Shown: positions 36,573 to 45,634 of the stretch, one piece after another
Layout: each line of letters opens with the position of its first letter
Position numbering within the stretch: the stretch's first letter is position 1
From: G963664935 sp963664935
Lineage (GTDB): Bacteria; Pseudomonadota; Gammaproteobacteria; Methylococcales; G963664935
Assembly (NCBI GenBank): GCA_963664935.2
Contig: CAXXSE010000007.1
Coordinates: 1,612,001-1,676,000, forward strand
Direction of reading: 5' to 3'
Length of the DNA stretch: 64,000 nucleotides
The notes under the pieces: generated by a model
The model's database searches: none
What the model was told of the DNA's origin: nothing
Seen by the model: the letters and a program-made list of their open reading frames with translations, nothing else
Made by a program: the position numbers and the translations under genes

Positions 36573-37607
36573 ATGCTAAAAAGCGACTTTTCCTATGAGC
36601 TCCCGAAACATCTGATTGCTCAAGAACCCCTAACCGAGCGCACTGCCAGCCGTTTGATGCATTTGCGCCGAGGCGATGGAAATATCCAACACCTTCAATT
36701 CGCGGATTTAACCGACTTGGTTAATGCGGGAGATTTATTGGTATTTAATGATACCAAGGTGATTCCAGCCAGATTGTTCGGAAGAAAAGAAACGGGTGGG
36801 AAAATTGAAGTGCTGGTGGAACGTTTAGTAAGCGATAAATGTGTTCTTGCCCAAATCAAAGCAAGTAAATCGCCAAAAATAGGCGCCATGATCTATATCG
36901 GAAATGAATACAGTTGTACCGTGACAGGCCGACAAGAAGATTTGTTCGTCCTTGAGTTCCAAGGCGACTGTAATGTGCTTCAAATGCTGCAACACATTGG
37001 GCATATTCCATTACCACCCTATATTACGCGACAGGATCATGATAATGATCGTGATCGTTATCAGACGGTATATGCGGAAAAACCTGGCGCGGTCGCCGCA
37101 CCCACCGCTGGACTGCATTTTGATTCGGGTTTGATTGATAAATTACGTTCGAAGGGAGTGCGAACCGCTTCTTTAACGCTTCATGTAGGAAGTGGAACAT
37201 TTACTCCGTTACGCTGTGAGAATATAGGGCATCATGTCATGCATCCTGAGGTTTACGAAGTGAACGAAACCGTGATTGAAGCAATTGGGTTAACCCGTAG
37301 ATCCGGGGGACGCGTTATTTCGGTGGGGACAACGGTTTTAAGAGCTTTGGAATCGGCATCGACTACTGGTGAAATCAAACCGACAAGAGGGGAAACGCGC
37401 TTGTTTATAAAGCCGGGTTACCGATTCTTATGCGTTGATGCCTTGCTTACCAATTTTCACCTTCCAGGATCGACATTGTTAATTTTAGTGTGCGCTTTCG
37501 CGGGTTATCGACGGACTATGGAAGCGTACCTGCACGCGGTTGAAAATAACTACCGGTTTTTCAGCTACGGTGACGCGATGTTCATAACGAGCGGCGAGCG
37601 AAAATAA
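36573..37607 (+). CDS. queA: S-adenosylmethionine:tRNA ribosyltransferase-isomerase QueA
   Basis: Adds the epoxycyclopentane ring precursor of queuosine to tRNA. 344 residues from ATG 36573 (MLKSDFSYELPKHLIAQEPL), the family's normal beginning; the frame opens at 36537, but the extra 12 residues are not conserved. Diagnostic DLLVFNDTKVIPARLFG, AVAAPTAGLHFD, LHVGSGTFTPLR and TNFHLPGSTLLILVCAFAG. The usual neighbour tgt does not follow; a 6S RNA gene and an IS do. Confidence 0.96.
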   Translation: MLKSDFSYELPKHLIAQEPLTERTASRLMHLRRGDGNIQHLQFADLTDLVNAGDLLVFNDTKVIPARLFGRKETGGKIEVLVERLVSDKCVLAQIKASKSPKIGAMIYIGNEYSCTVTGRQEDLFVLEFQGDCNVLQMLQHIGHIPLPPYITRQDHDNDRDRYQTVYAEKPGAVAAPTAGLHFDSGLIDKLRSKGVRTASLTLHVGSGTFTPLRCENIGHHVMHPEVYEVNETVIEAIGLTRRSGGRVISVGTTVLRALESASTTGEIKPTRGETRLFIKPGYRFLCVDALLTNFHLPGSTLLILVCAFAGYRRTMEAYLHAVENNYRFFSYGDAMFITSGERK

Positions 37608-37634
37608 AACGGGGATATACATTCAGAGGGATAA

Positions 37635-37825
37635 GGCATCCCCCGCCTGCGCCGTAGTGTGCTATCGCCCTTGAACCGATAGGTTCAGGTGGGAACAAAG
37701 GTTTCCGAATCAGGCTTCCCAATAAAATATGGGCTTGCGCAACATCATAAACTACTCTGTTCCCTGGGTTCTAAATTAGGCTCAAGAGTAAACCCAGAAC
37801 GCTTCGTACGCTGCAGGGGACACAC
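37635..37825 (-). ncRNA. ssrS: 6S RNA
   Basis: Read on the minus strand, the segment has the layout of gammaproteobacterial 6S RNA, which binds sigma70 RNA polymerase. In order: 5' closing strand TGTCCCCTGC; 5' bulge flank TACTCTTGAGCC; middle GGGAAGCCTGATTC; then the 3' hairpin CACCTGAACC-tatc-GGTTCAAGGGC; and the closing strand GCAGGCGGGGGATGCC, pairing with the 5' end. The order and the hairpin match the 6S consensus from memory (CACCTTGAACC...GGTTCAAGGG, GAGAAGCCTT). Size about 190 nt. A possible -10, TAAACT, lies at 37830-37835. Ends are approximate. ssrS usually sits between zapA and ygfA; it does not here. An IS is inserted 39 bp upstream. Confidence 0.82.
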
Positions 37826-37863
37826 CTTTAGTTTACACCTAAATTAGAAAATTGGTTAGCCGA

Positions 37864-39279
37864 AGTCTTGTCCAATATGAAATGGCCCTGAACGGGAGCC
37901 GTGATTCCAACGTGAAACGGCCCTGTACCTGAGGAGTAATTTCTGCTCATGATGGTCACCTATGGTGATCTATATGAGTGACAAAAAGATAAAAACATTG
38001 GATGACGTCCGCATCTTTCTCGAAGGAACTGTGGAGGTTGCGTTTTCAATTACCAACAAGGAAGAGCGCTACCAGTGGATTCGGCGTACATTGGTCAAAT
38101 TCAGTTATATCTCTTGCAGCAAGAACGGTAAGGGATTGATCATCCGCTATCTGGAGCAGGTGAGTGGCTATTCTCCACGGCAAGTGAAACGGCTGGTACA
38201 GCAATACAAAAAAACCGGATACATCAAGCGCCAACAGCGTACAGCATCGGGATTTGAACGCTTCTACCGCCCTGAGGACGCAGTGCTGTTAGCTGAGACC
38301 GACAAGCTCCATGGGACACTCTGCGGTGCAGCCACCAAGAAGATCTGTGAGCGGATGCTTTTGATCTATGAGGATTATCGCTATGAGCGCTTAGCAAAGA
38401 TTTCGGTTGCCCATCTCTATAATCTTCGTCATTCTACGTGTTATCAACGACAGCGCCGCCAGTTTGATAAAACCGCTTCAAAACGCTCTCAGATAGGCGA
38501 GCGACGAAAACCCAATTCAGAAGGTAAACCAGGCTTTCTACGGATCGACACAGTCCATCAGGGCGACCTGGATGGGATCAAAGGGGTTTACCATATCAAT
38601 GCGGTTGATGAAGTCACGCAATTTGAATGTATATTCTCCGTAGAACGGATTACTGAGCGTTTCATGATTCCGGTCCTGGAGATGCTGATCGAAATCTTCC
38701 CTTTTGTCATCCTGGCATTTCACGCGGATAACGGTTCGGAATACATCAATCATACCGTGGCAAAACTGCTCGGAAAGCTCCATATTGACCTGACCAAATC
38801 ACGCCCACGCCATTCCAACGACAATGCACTCGCCGAGTCCAAGAACGGAACCATCATCCGCAAACATCTGGGGTACGACCATATCCCGGGGTACTGGGCG
38901 CCTCAACTTAATGAATTTCACAGAGAGTATTTCAACCCCTATATCAACTTCCATCGTCCTTGCTTTTTTCCTGTCCCAAAAGAAGACAACAAAGGAAAGG
39001 TGAAAAAGAGCTATCCCTACAAGTTAATGATGACACCCTACGAGAAGCTCAAATCATTACCTGATGCAAACCAATATCTCAAACTGGGAACCACCTTTAA
39101 AAAGCTGGATGCAATTGCCTTCTCAATCAGCGACAATGACGCAGTCAAACAGATGAATGAGGCCAAACGTAAACTTTTCAAAACCATCTTTGAGCAGGAG
39201 CGGAGTATTGCCTGATTTGCCTCTTCAGGTAGATTCTCTACCCCTCTGTTTCAGGGCCATTTATAGATTGGAATAGACT
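37864..39279 (+). mobile_element. 1416-bp insertion sequence (rve/DDE type), copy B
   Basis: Ends AGTCTTGTCCAATATGAAA and its partner ATAGATTGGAATAGACT. A 5-bp duplication GCCGA flanks it at 37859-37863 and 39280-39284. It lies upstream of the 6S RNA gene and the DUF3592 gene. Confidence 0.95.
37962..39215 (+). CDS. Integrase-core (rve) DDE transposase, copy B
   Basis: 417 residues with the same HTH and DDE residues as the other copies (FLRIDTVHQGD, FHADNGSEY, ALAESKNG). It differs at a single early residue (VEVAFS rather than VEVEFS) from copy C. An internal Met at 37974 (MSDKKIKTLDD) may be the real start. Intact and flanked by a target duplication, so likely active or recently so. Confidence 0.9.
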   Translation: MVIYMSDKKIKTLDDVRIFLEGTVEVAFSITNKEERYQWIRRTLVKFSYISCSKNGKGLIIRYLEQVSGYSPRQVKRLVQQYKKTGYIKRQQRTASGFERFYRPEDAVLLAETDKLHGTLCGAATKKICERMLLIYEDYRYERLAKISVAHLYNLRHSTCYQRQRRQFDKTASKRSQIGERRKPNSEGKPGFLRIDTVHQGDLDGIKGVYHINAVDEVTQFECIFSVERITERFMIPVLEMLIEIFPFVILAFHADNGSEYINHTVAKLLGKLHIDLTKSRPRHSNDNALAESKNGTIIRKHLGYDHIPGYWAPQLNEFHREYFNPYINFHRPCFFPVPKEDNKGKVKKSYPYKLMMTPYEKLKSLPDANQYLKLGTTFKKLDAIAFSISDNDAVKQMNEAKRKLFKTIFEQERSIA

Positions 39280-39459
39280 GCCGAAAATATTTTAATTTTT
39301 TCGGGTGGTAGAATATATACCGGTCCCTGAAATTATTTTCCGGGGGATGGTTTTTCGCTTGAATGGTTAGGAAATTTTTTTGTAATGATACGAATTTTGA
39401 GACGATCCATTGGAGATTCGTCTTTCTACTTGGCTTTTGGTTTCTAAGATAGGGGTTTT

Positions 39460-39948
39460 ATGCGCTTTATAACGATAGGTTGCTTGGTAATAGCTTTGAT
39501 AGTTTCGCTTTACCTTTGGAAAAATGATGCGTGGTATTTACCTAAGCCGCATCCATGGCCCACGGTAGACGGTAAGGTATTGGAATCCAGTTTGAAATTA
39601 TTAAGCGAAAATGCCGAGGACGGGACCTCGACCTTTAATCCCATGGTTAAATATCAATTTGAACATCGGGGCCAAATGCACACCGAAACTAACGTTTTCC
39701 TCTATGATAAGAATTTTACTTCCCGGAGTAGCGCGGTGGAGATTATCAATCGCTTCCAACCGGAGGGCAAAATTGAGGTTTATGTCAATCCTAAGTTAAA
39801 TGATTCGCAACGCTCGGCATTGGTCTGGGAAGTTCCAGATCAACTCAATGGATTGGCGGGTATCGCGGGCCTTTGTTTTGCGATTGGGATCGGAGGGCTT
39901 TTGTATTCATTGATCTGGTATTTGATTGAACGGCGGTTAAAGCGTTAA
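39460..39948 (+). CDS. DUF3592-type membrane protein
   Basis: 162 residues. One membrane helix at each end (ITIGCLVIALIVSLYLW and GIAGLCFAIGIGGLLYSLIW) with a beta-rich loop between, containing WPTVDGKVLESSLK, PMVKYQFEHRGQMHTET and IEVYVNPKLNDSQRSAL, the pattern of DUF3592 proteins. AGGGG lies seven bases before ATG. Function unknown. Stands alone between an IS and two repeats. Confidence 0.75.
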   Translation: MRFITIGCLVIALIVSLYLWKNDAWYLPKPHPWPTVDGKVLESSLKLLSENAEDGTSTFNPMVKYQFEHRGQMHTETNVFLYDKNFTSRSSAVEIINRFQPEGKIEVYVNPKLNDSQRSALVWEVPDQLNGLAGIAGLCFAIGIGGLLYSLIWYLIERRLKR

Positions 39949-39957
39949 TGTAAACCA

Positions 39958-40222
39958 GTACTCCGCTAACATAGGATTGATGAATACAGAGCTTTCCAAA
40001 GCATTCAAGGCAAGGCGCGGACCGCAGGCAATGGTTGTTCCCTTGTCAAGGGCCGCAACGCTGTATTGGGCGCTTTGGGAAGCTCCCTTCGGGCGAGTCG
40101 GGAAGCGATCATCCACGGTGTTGCACCTCTTAGCAAGGGAACAACCATTGCCTGCGAGGCGCGCCTTGTGGCTAATCACTTCCCGACTCGCTGTATCCAT
40201 CAATCCTATATTGACGGAGTAC
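39958..40222. repeat. 265-bp palindromic element
   Basis: Inverted ends of about 32 bp: GTACTCCGCTAACATAGGAT (39958) and, inverted, GTACTCCGTCAATATAGGAT (from 40222). A second inverted pair lies inside: GGCAATGGTTGTTCCCTTG and CAAGGGAACAACCATTGCC. No coding capacity that I trust. It directly abuts a 236-bp element. Short GTACTCCG-like scraps occur near 36334 and 2011. Confidence 0.75.
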
Positions 40223-40223
40223 T

Positions 40224-40459
40224 AGGAGGCTGTCCGAGAATAGAAAGCCTACTGCGGAAAAGCGGATTTTGGCCCATTTTCTCGATTAAATTGATGAAAT
40301 ACATCCCTATATTTCACACCTATGGGCCACTTTCAGCGGTCCAAACCCGCTCCAGGCGGGTTTGTCGTTAAATACAGCAAGTATTCGCCTCATTTAATCG
40401 AAAAAATGGACTCAAAACCGCTTTCCCTCCCTACGGCTCCTATTCTCGGACAGCCTCCT
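40224..40459 (+). mobile_element. 236-bp MITE-like element, copy 6
   Basis: Ends AGGAGGCTGTCCGAGAATAG and its complement; both flanks give TA (ACTAGG ... CCTAGT), consistent with a TA duplication. Same length and orientation as copy 1. Its frame from ATG 40322 reads MGHFQRSKPAPGGFVVKYSK and leaves through the right end as ILGQPP, like copies 1 and 2. Confidence 0.9.
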
Positions 40460-40525
40460 AGTTCGCTGTGGCACGGAGGTTGCCCCTGCTATCCGCGTTG
40501 AAGCTTCGGATCCAGGTTAAACCGA

Positions 40526-41993
40526 TTAGTACCGTATTTTTCGGCGGGTATCCGCTAGCCCCAATTCATAAAGATCCATATATTGTTTTGCGCTATTTTG
40601 CCAGGAAAAATTCTGATGCATCCCAGCGAGTTGAATTTGTTCCCAATGCTTTTTGTTTCGGTAAAGTTTAATTGCTCGTTTCACAGCTTTTAATAAGGCA
40701 TTCCCGGTGGGCTGCTCGAAAACGATTCCGGTTGCTTCACCCGAACTCAGGGTTTCCGGATTAGTATCGATAACTGTATCCGCCAGGCCGCCGACACGGC
40801 GAACGATGGGGATAGTACCGTAGCGCTGACTGTACATCTGATTTAAACCGCAGGGCTCAAACATCGACGACATTAAGAAAATATCCGCTCCGGCCTCGAT
40901 ACGATGGGATAATGCTTCATCGTATCCTTGACGAAAAAATATCCGGTTGGGGTAATTGTTCGCCCAACTAGCGAGAATTTGTTCATCTTTGCTCTCACCA
41001 CTACCGAGAAAAGCCATTTGCAACGGCAATTTGATCAATTCAGGCAAGGCTTCAAATAATAAATCGATTCCTTTTTGCGCCACTAACCGGCTGATTGATG
41101 CGATCATTGGTGCGTTGGCGGAACAAGGTAGACCGAATTCTTTTTACAACGCGGATTTATTGGCTGCTTTTTTTCGCAAGGAGTTCGAACTATAGGTTTG
41201 TGGTACATGTTCGTCCGTGGCCGGATTCCAGGTTTCGATGTCGATGCCGTTGAGAATGCCGCTAAGCCGGTCCTTTCGGTGGGTAAGTAGTCCCTCTAAA
41301 CCGAATCCGAATGCTGATGTTTGAATCTCTTGCGCGTATGTTGGGCTTACGGTGTTTAACCGATCAGCATATACCAATCCACCTTTGATAAACGAAATTC
41401 TATTATGGAATTCCAGTGCTTGGTAATGCCACAATTTCGTTCGGAGATTTAATTCTTCGAATACCGAATAGTCAAATAATCCCTGGTAGGCCAGATTATG
41501 TATGGTAAATACGGTTGCGGGGGGGACGTGTTTCAAATGAAAGAAGGGCTGGAACCAAGCCACTCTGCCAATCATTGCAGTGAACGACATTCGGGTACCA
41601 GGGGAGCCCGGCTCGACCCATGGAAATTTCCACCACTGTTTTGGCGAAAAAAGCGAATCGGTGAGCGTTATCGGGCCATTCGCCGCCGTCTTCCGATAGG
41701 TAAGGATTGCCCGGCCGATTGAAGTATTTCGGACAGTCAATCAGCCATATTTTGACGCCCGACAAAGCTAATTGGGATTCAATAATCGAAACTTGATTGC
41801 CTTCATGGTGGAAACTGCAAATGGTTTTTCGGCATTGTGCCTTCAGAAGAGCATCGTGATAAGCAGGCATAATAACCCGTACTTCAGCTCCAAGCTTTTG
41901 CAAAGCCCAAGGCAGACTTGAGGAAACATCAGCCAAACCACCGGTTTTTATGAGAGGATACGCTTCGCTGGTAACGAATAGAATTTTAGACAT
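40526..41993 (-). pseudogene. glgA: Glycogen synthase (GT5), with a frameshift and a nonsense codon
   Basis: ADP-glucose-dependent glucan chain elongation. N-terminal frame from 41993 has the ADP-glucose motif PLIKTGGLADVSSSLPWAL and VVHCNDWQSGLVPALL. Near 41545 an extra T in CTTCTTTCAT shifts into the frame that reads HLKHVPPATVFTIHNLAYQG. At 41144-41146 a Gln codon has become TAA (SAL-stop-KEFGLP), after which the same frame continues ASISRLVAQKGIDLLFEALP and SSMFEPCGLNQMYSQRYGT. All parts of a normal 480-residue GlgA are present, so two small lesions inactivate it, unless they are sequence errors. Minus strand, 60 bp after glgB. Confidence 0.9.
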
Positions 41994-42054
41994 CGATTAA
42001 GTGACAGCCGTGGACGGGACGCTGTGGACCTTTCCGATTGATAGCGCCGACAGG

Positions 42055-44222
42055 TCAGGGCCGAAGGTATGTGAATACGATTCCCGCAAGCGGTGGAAGC
42101 GTTAAGCTTATGGAGTAGGGGTGTCCCATCCATGGAATGGACTCAGCTTCCACTTGACTGTTCCCCAGGTTAGATCCCCCATAATAGGCACTATCCGAGT
42201 TGATGATTTCTTTATAGCTCCCTGGTTTGGGTACGCCAATTCGGTAGTCGTGGCGAGGAACCGGTGTAAAATTGAGGACGACAACGATTGTTTCATCATC
42301 GCTTTTTCTAATATAACTTAAAATCGATTTCGCTGCGTCATTACAATCGATCCACTCGAAGCCTTGCGGATCGAAGTCGAAGCGATGCAACGGTTTTTGA
42401 TCGATGTATAGATGATTTAAGTCACTAACGAGAGTTTTAACGCCCTGGTGAAGAGGATAGTCGAGAACATACCAATCAAGGGCTTTGTCGGCGTTCCATT
42501 CTTCTCCTTGAGCGAATTCGCAACCCATAAACAAGAGTTTCTTACCCGGAAAGGTGAACATGTAGGTGTAAAGCAAGCGCAAATTAGCAAAGCGTTGCCA
42601 TTCGTCCCCTGGCATTTTGTTAATCATGGAGCGCTTGCCATGTACGACTTCGTCATGGGAAAAAGGTAAAACAAAATTTTCGGTAAAAGCGTATAACATA
42701 CCGAATGTGAGTTGATCCTGGTGATAATGCCGATGAACCGGGTTTTTGCTCAGATAGGACAAGGTGTCGTGCATCCATCCCATATTCCATTTCATGCTAA
42801 AGCTCAGACCGCCGGTCCAGGTCGGTCGACTGACTTGCGGCCATGCGGTTGACTCTTCTGCGATGATTAACGTTCCTGGGTGCCGGTCATGAGTGATGGT
42901 ATTCAATTCACGAAGAAAATCGACGGCCTCTAGATTTTCATTGCCACCATACATGTTCGGAACCCATTCATTACTTTCTAGCGAGTAGTCGAGATAGAGC
43001 ATGGATGCGACAGCATCGACACGGAGCCCGTCAATATGGAATTCCTCCAGCCAAAAAAGGGCATTCGCCAGCAGAAAATTTTTAACCTCGTTGCGGCCAT
43101 AGTTATAGATATTTGTACCCCAGTCTTTATGTTCTCCAAGTTTTGGATCGTCATGCTCGTATAATGCGCTGCCATCGAATTGCGCCAGGCCGTGGCTGTC
43201 TTTCGGAAAGTGCGCGGGAACCCAATCCAGCAGAACGCCGATACCGTGAAGATGGCAATAATCCACGAAATAGCGAAAATCATCCGCGCTTCCGTGTCGG
43301 CTTGTGGGTGCAAAATAACCAGTAGTCTGATACCCCCAGGAAGTATCCAGGGGATGTTCGGATATCGGCAACAATTCTATGTGGGTGAACCCGGTTTCCG
43401 AAATATATTCGACCAGTTGGTGAGCAAGCTCCCGAAAATTCAGGAAACCGCCGTTTTCATCTTTTCGCCATGAGCCCAGATGTACTTCATAAATGGAAAG
43501 CGGGCTATGAAGCCAATCGATTTCTTGTTTTCTTTGAGTCCATTTTTGATCACGCCATTGATAGCTATCGGGACCGACGATAATCGAAGCGGTATTGGGC
43601 CGCACTTCGAATTGTCTTCCGAAGGGATCGGATTTGAGCACGATAGGGTCAGCGTCGCGGCTCTTGATTTCGAATTTGTAAGGCTCTCCGGATTCTAGCC
43701 CAGGTAAAAACAACTCCCAGACACCGCTGTTACCGCGAACCCGCATGGGGTGACAACGCCCATCCCATTGATTGAAGTTACCTACAACGCTGACACGTTG
43801 AGCATTGGGAGCCCATGTCGCAAAAAGCGTTCCTTCGATACCATTCACATTATGCGAATTTGCGCCGAGAATGCGATAAAGGCCCAGTGCTTGCCTTCGC
43901 TAAAAAGATGCAGATCAAAATCGGACAGTTGCGGTAAAAAGCGATAGGGGTCGACCGTTTGGTGTTTTTGTCCTTGTTTATCGATCCAAACCAACTGGTT
44001 TTCAGAAGAAACCGTGGTTTTTGCTACACTTAATTCAAAAAGGTCGGTTCCTTGAAGTCGTTGCATTTCAGGACCATCGGACCCAAGAAAAATCGTTTCA
44101 GCCCGAGGAATAAATGCACGGAATAGTTCGGTATCACCTTGATCATGGCGACCCAGTACGGTGAAGGGATCGTGATGCCGCGCTTCAATAACTTTAATCA
44201 AGTCAGGGCTTGGATGAGCCAT
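42055..44222 (-). pseudogene. glgB: 1,4-alpha-glucan branching enzyme (GH13, CBM48), split by a one-base frameshift
   Basis: Makes alpha-1,6 branches in glycogen. The N-terminal frame from 44222 (MAHPSPDLIKVIEARHHDPF; AGGA four to seven bases upstream) covers the first N1 domain to FSEGKHWAF. One base is missing near 43891; the other frame then gives YRILGANSHNVNGIEG and runs to 42055. In the main part: CBM48 (LFATWAPNAQRVSVVGNFNQ), GH13 sites LLDWVPAHFP, DGLRVDAVASMLYLDY (nucleophile Asp), LIIAEESTAWP (acid Glu) and PFSHDEVVHGK. About 720 codons, normal length. Divergent from glgC. Confidence 0.9.
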
Positions 44223-44349
44223 TTTTCCTATCTTTATTTCCTGTGGTATTGGTGTCATTTCGCGTAATCTATACGATTACAATGGTAGACCCATGTCGAC
44301 AAATCCGCAAAGAGCGAGAATATTTTGCACCTTACCCAGCGTTTATATA

Positions 44350-45624
44350 ATGCCTAAATATAATCGGATCGAACGCCGCCGAGGCGTCTCGCTGACTAAA
44401 AACACGCTGGCCTTGATTTTGGCTGGAGGTCGCGGGAGTCGGCTTAATAGTTTGACCGAATGGCGGGCAAAGCCCGCCGTTCCCTTTGGTGGAAAATTTC
44501 GAATTATAGATTTTACGTTATCGAATTGTATTAATTCAGGTATCCGGAAAATCGGTATATTGACTCAGTACAAAGCGGACTCTTTAATTCGCCACGTTCA
44601 GAAGGGGTGGGGGTTTCTTCGCGGCGAATTCGACGAATACGTGGATTTGATGCCGGCCCAGCAACGCATGCAGGAGTCATGGTACGCGGGAACGGCGGAT
44701 GCAGTGTATCAGAATTTGGACATTTTACGCAGCCGAAATCCCGACCACTTACTTATCCTGGCCGGAGACCATATCTATAAAATGGATTATGGCGCCATGC
44801 TTGCCTACCATGAGAGCCATGGCGCGGACCTCACCATTGGTTGTATCGAGGTCCCGGTCGTCGACGCAAGTGCTTTCGGAGTCATGCACGTCGACGATAA
44901 ACTGAAGGTTATCGGGTTTGTCGAGAAACCGGAAATTCCGACGCAAATGACGGATAAACCTGGATACTGCCTCGCATCCATGGGCATTTATATTTTCAAC
45001 CGTGATTTTCTTTTTAAGCAGTTAATCAGCGATTCGGATACTCCGGGATCGAGCCGTGACTTCGGGAAAGACATTATTCCGTCGGTTATCGATAACGCAA
45101 AGGTTTTTGCCTACCCATTTTTGGATTTACAAAGCGGTCAGCAGAGTTACTGGCGCGATGTTGGGACCGTGGATAGTTACTGGTCAGCTAATATGGAACT
45201 GGTGAGTATCGATCCGAAATTAAATTTTTATGATAAGAATTGGCCGATCTGGACTTACCAGGAACAGGCGCCGCCGGCTAAATTCGTTTTTGACGACGAT
45301 GAACGGCGGGGAATGGCGGTCTATTCCATTATTTCCGGGGGATGTATCATATCGGGAGCAACCGTCAGGCATTCATTGTTATTTACCAATGTCCGGGTTA
45401 ATTCCTATGCTACAGTCACGGATTCGGTGATTCTCCACGATGTCAATATCGGAAGACATTCCAGGATTACCAAAGCGATCATTGAAAAAGGCTGTAATGT
45501 TCCCGAATCGATGGTGACCGGTGAAGATCTGGAGGTGGACCGGGAACGCTTTTATGTGAGTCCACAAGGTATCAGGCTCGTCACACCTGAATCGTTAGGC
45601 CAAAAAATCCATTTCGTGCGTTAA
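44350..45624 (+). CDS. glgC: Glucose-1-phosphate adenylyltransferase
   Basis: Makes ADP-glucose, the committed step of glycogen synthesis. About 424 residues from ATG 44350. Nucleotidyltransferase motif LALILAGGRGSRLNSLTEWR, then AKPAVPFGGKFRIIDFTLSN, WYAGTADAVYQN, catalytic ILAGDHIYKMDYG and GFVEKPE; C-terminal left-handed beta-helix repeats (GGCIISGATVRHSLLFTNVR). The longer frame from 44293 lacks conservation. Followed ten bases later by malQ. The gene is intact, unlike glgA and glgB. Confidence 0.96.
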   Translation: MPKYNRIERRRGVSLTKNTLALILAGGRGSRLNSLTEWRAKPAVPFGGKFRIIDFTLSNCINSGIRKIGILTQYKADSLIRHVQKGWGFLRGEFDEYVDLMPAQQRMQESWYAGTADAVYQNLDILRSRNPDHLLILAGDHIYKMDYGAMLAYHESHGADLTIGCIEVPVVDASAFGVMHVDDKLKVIGFVEKPEIPTQMTDKPGYCLASMGIYIFNRDFLFKQLISDSDTPGSSRDFGKDIIPSVIDNAKVFAYPFLDLQSGQQSYWRDVGTVDSYWSANMELVSIDPKLNFYDKNWPIWTYQEQAPPAKFVFDDDERRGMAVYSIISGGCIISGATVRHSLLFTNVRVNSYATVTDSVILHDVNIGRHSRITKAIIEKGCNVPESMVTGEDLEVDRERFYVSPQGIRLVTPESLGQKIHFVR

Positions 45625-45634
45625 TAGTGAAACA

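Noticed and set aside
40066..40371. 101-codon plus-strand frame across the palindromic element and the 236-bp element
   Set aside because: It spans the junction of two repeats, so a real gene is unlikely.
3418..40459. CRISPR repeats
   Set aside because: The recurring sequences are dispersed, 120-265 bp long and without regular spacers; no cas gene is seen.
22471..41146. Alternative genetic code or selenocysteine/pyrrolysine use
   Set aside because: The in-frame stops are of two kinds (TAG and TAA), at positions expecting Trp, Leu and Gln, and many intact genes use TAA, TAG and TGA as normal stops.
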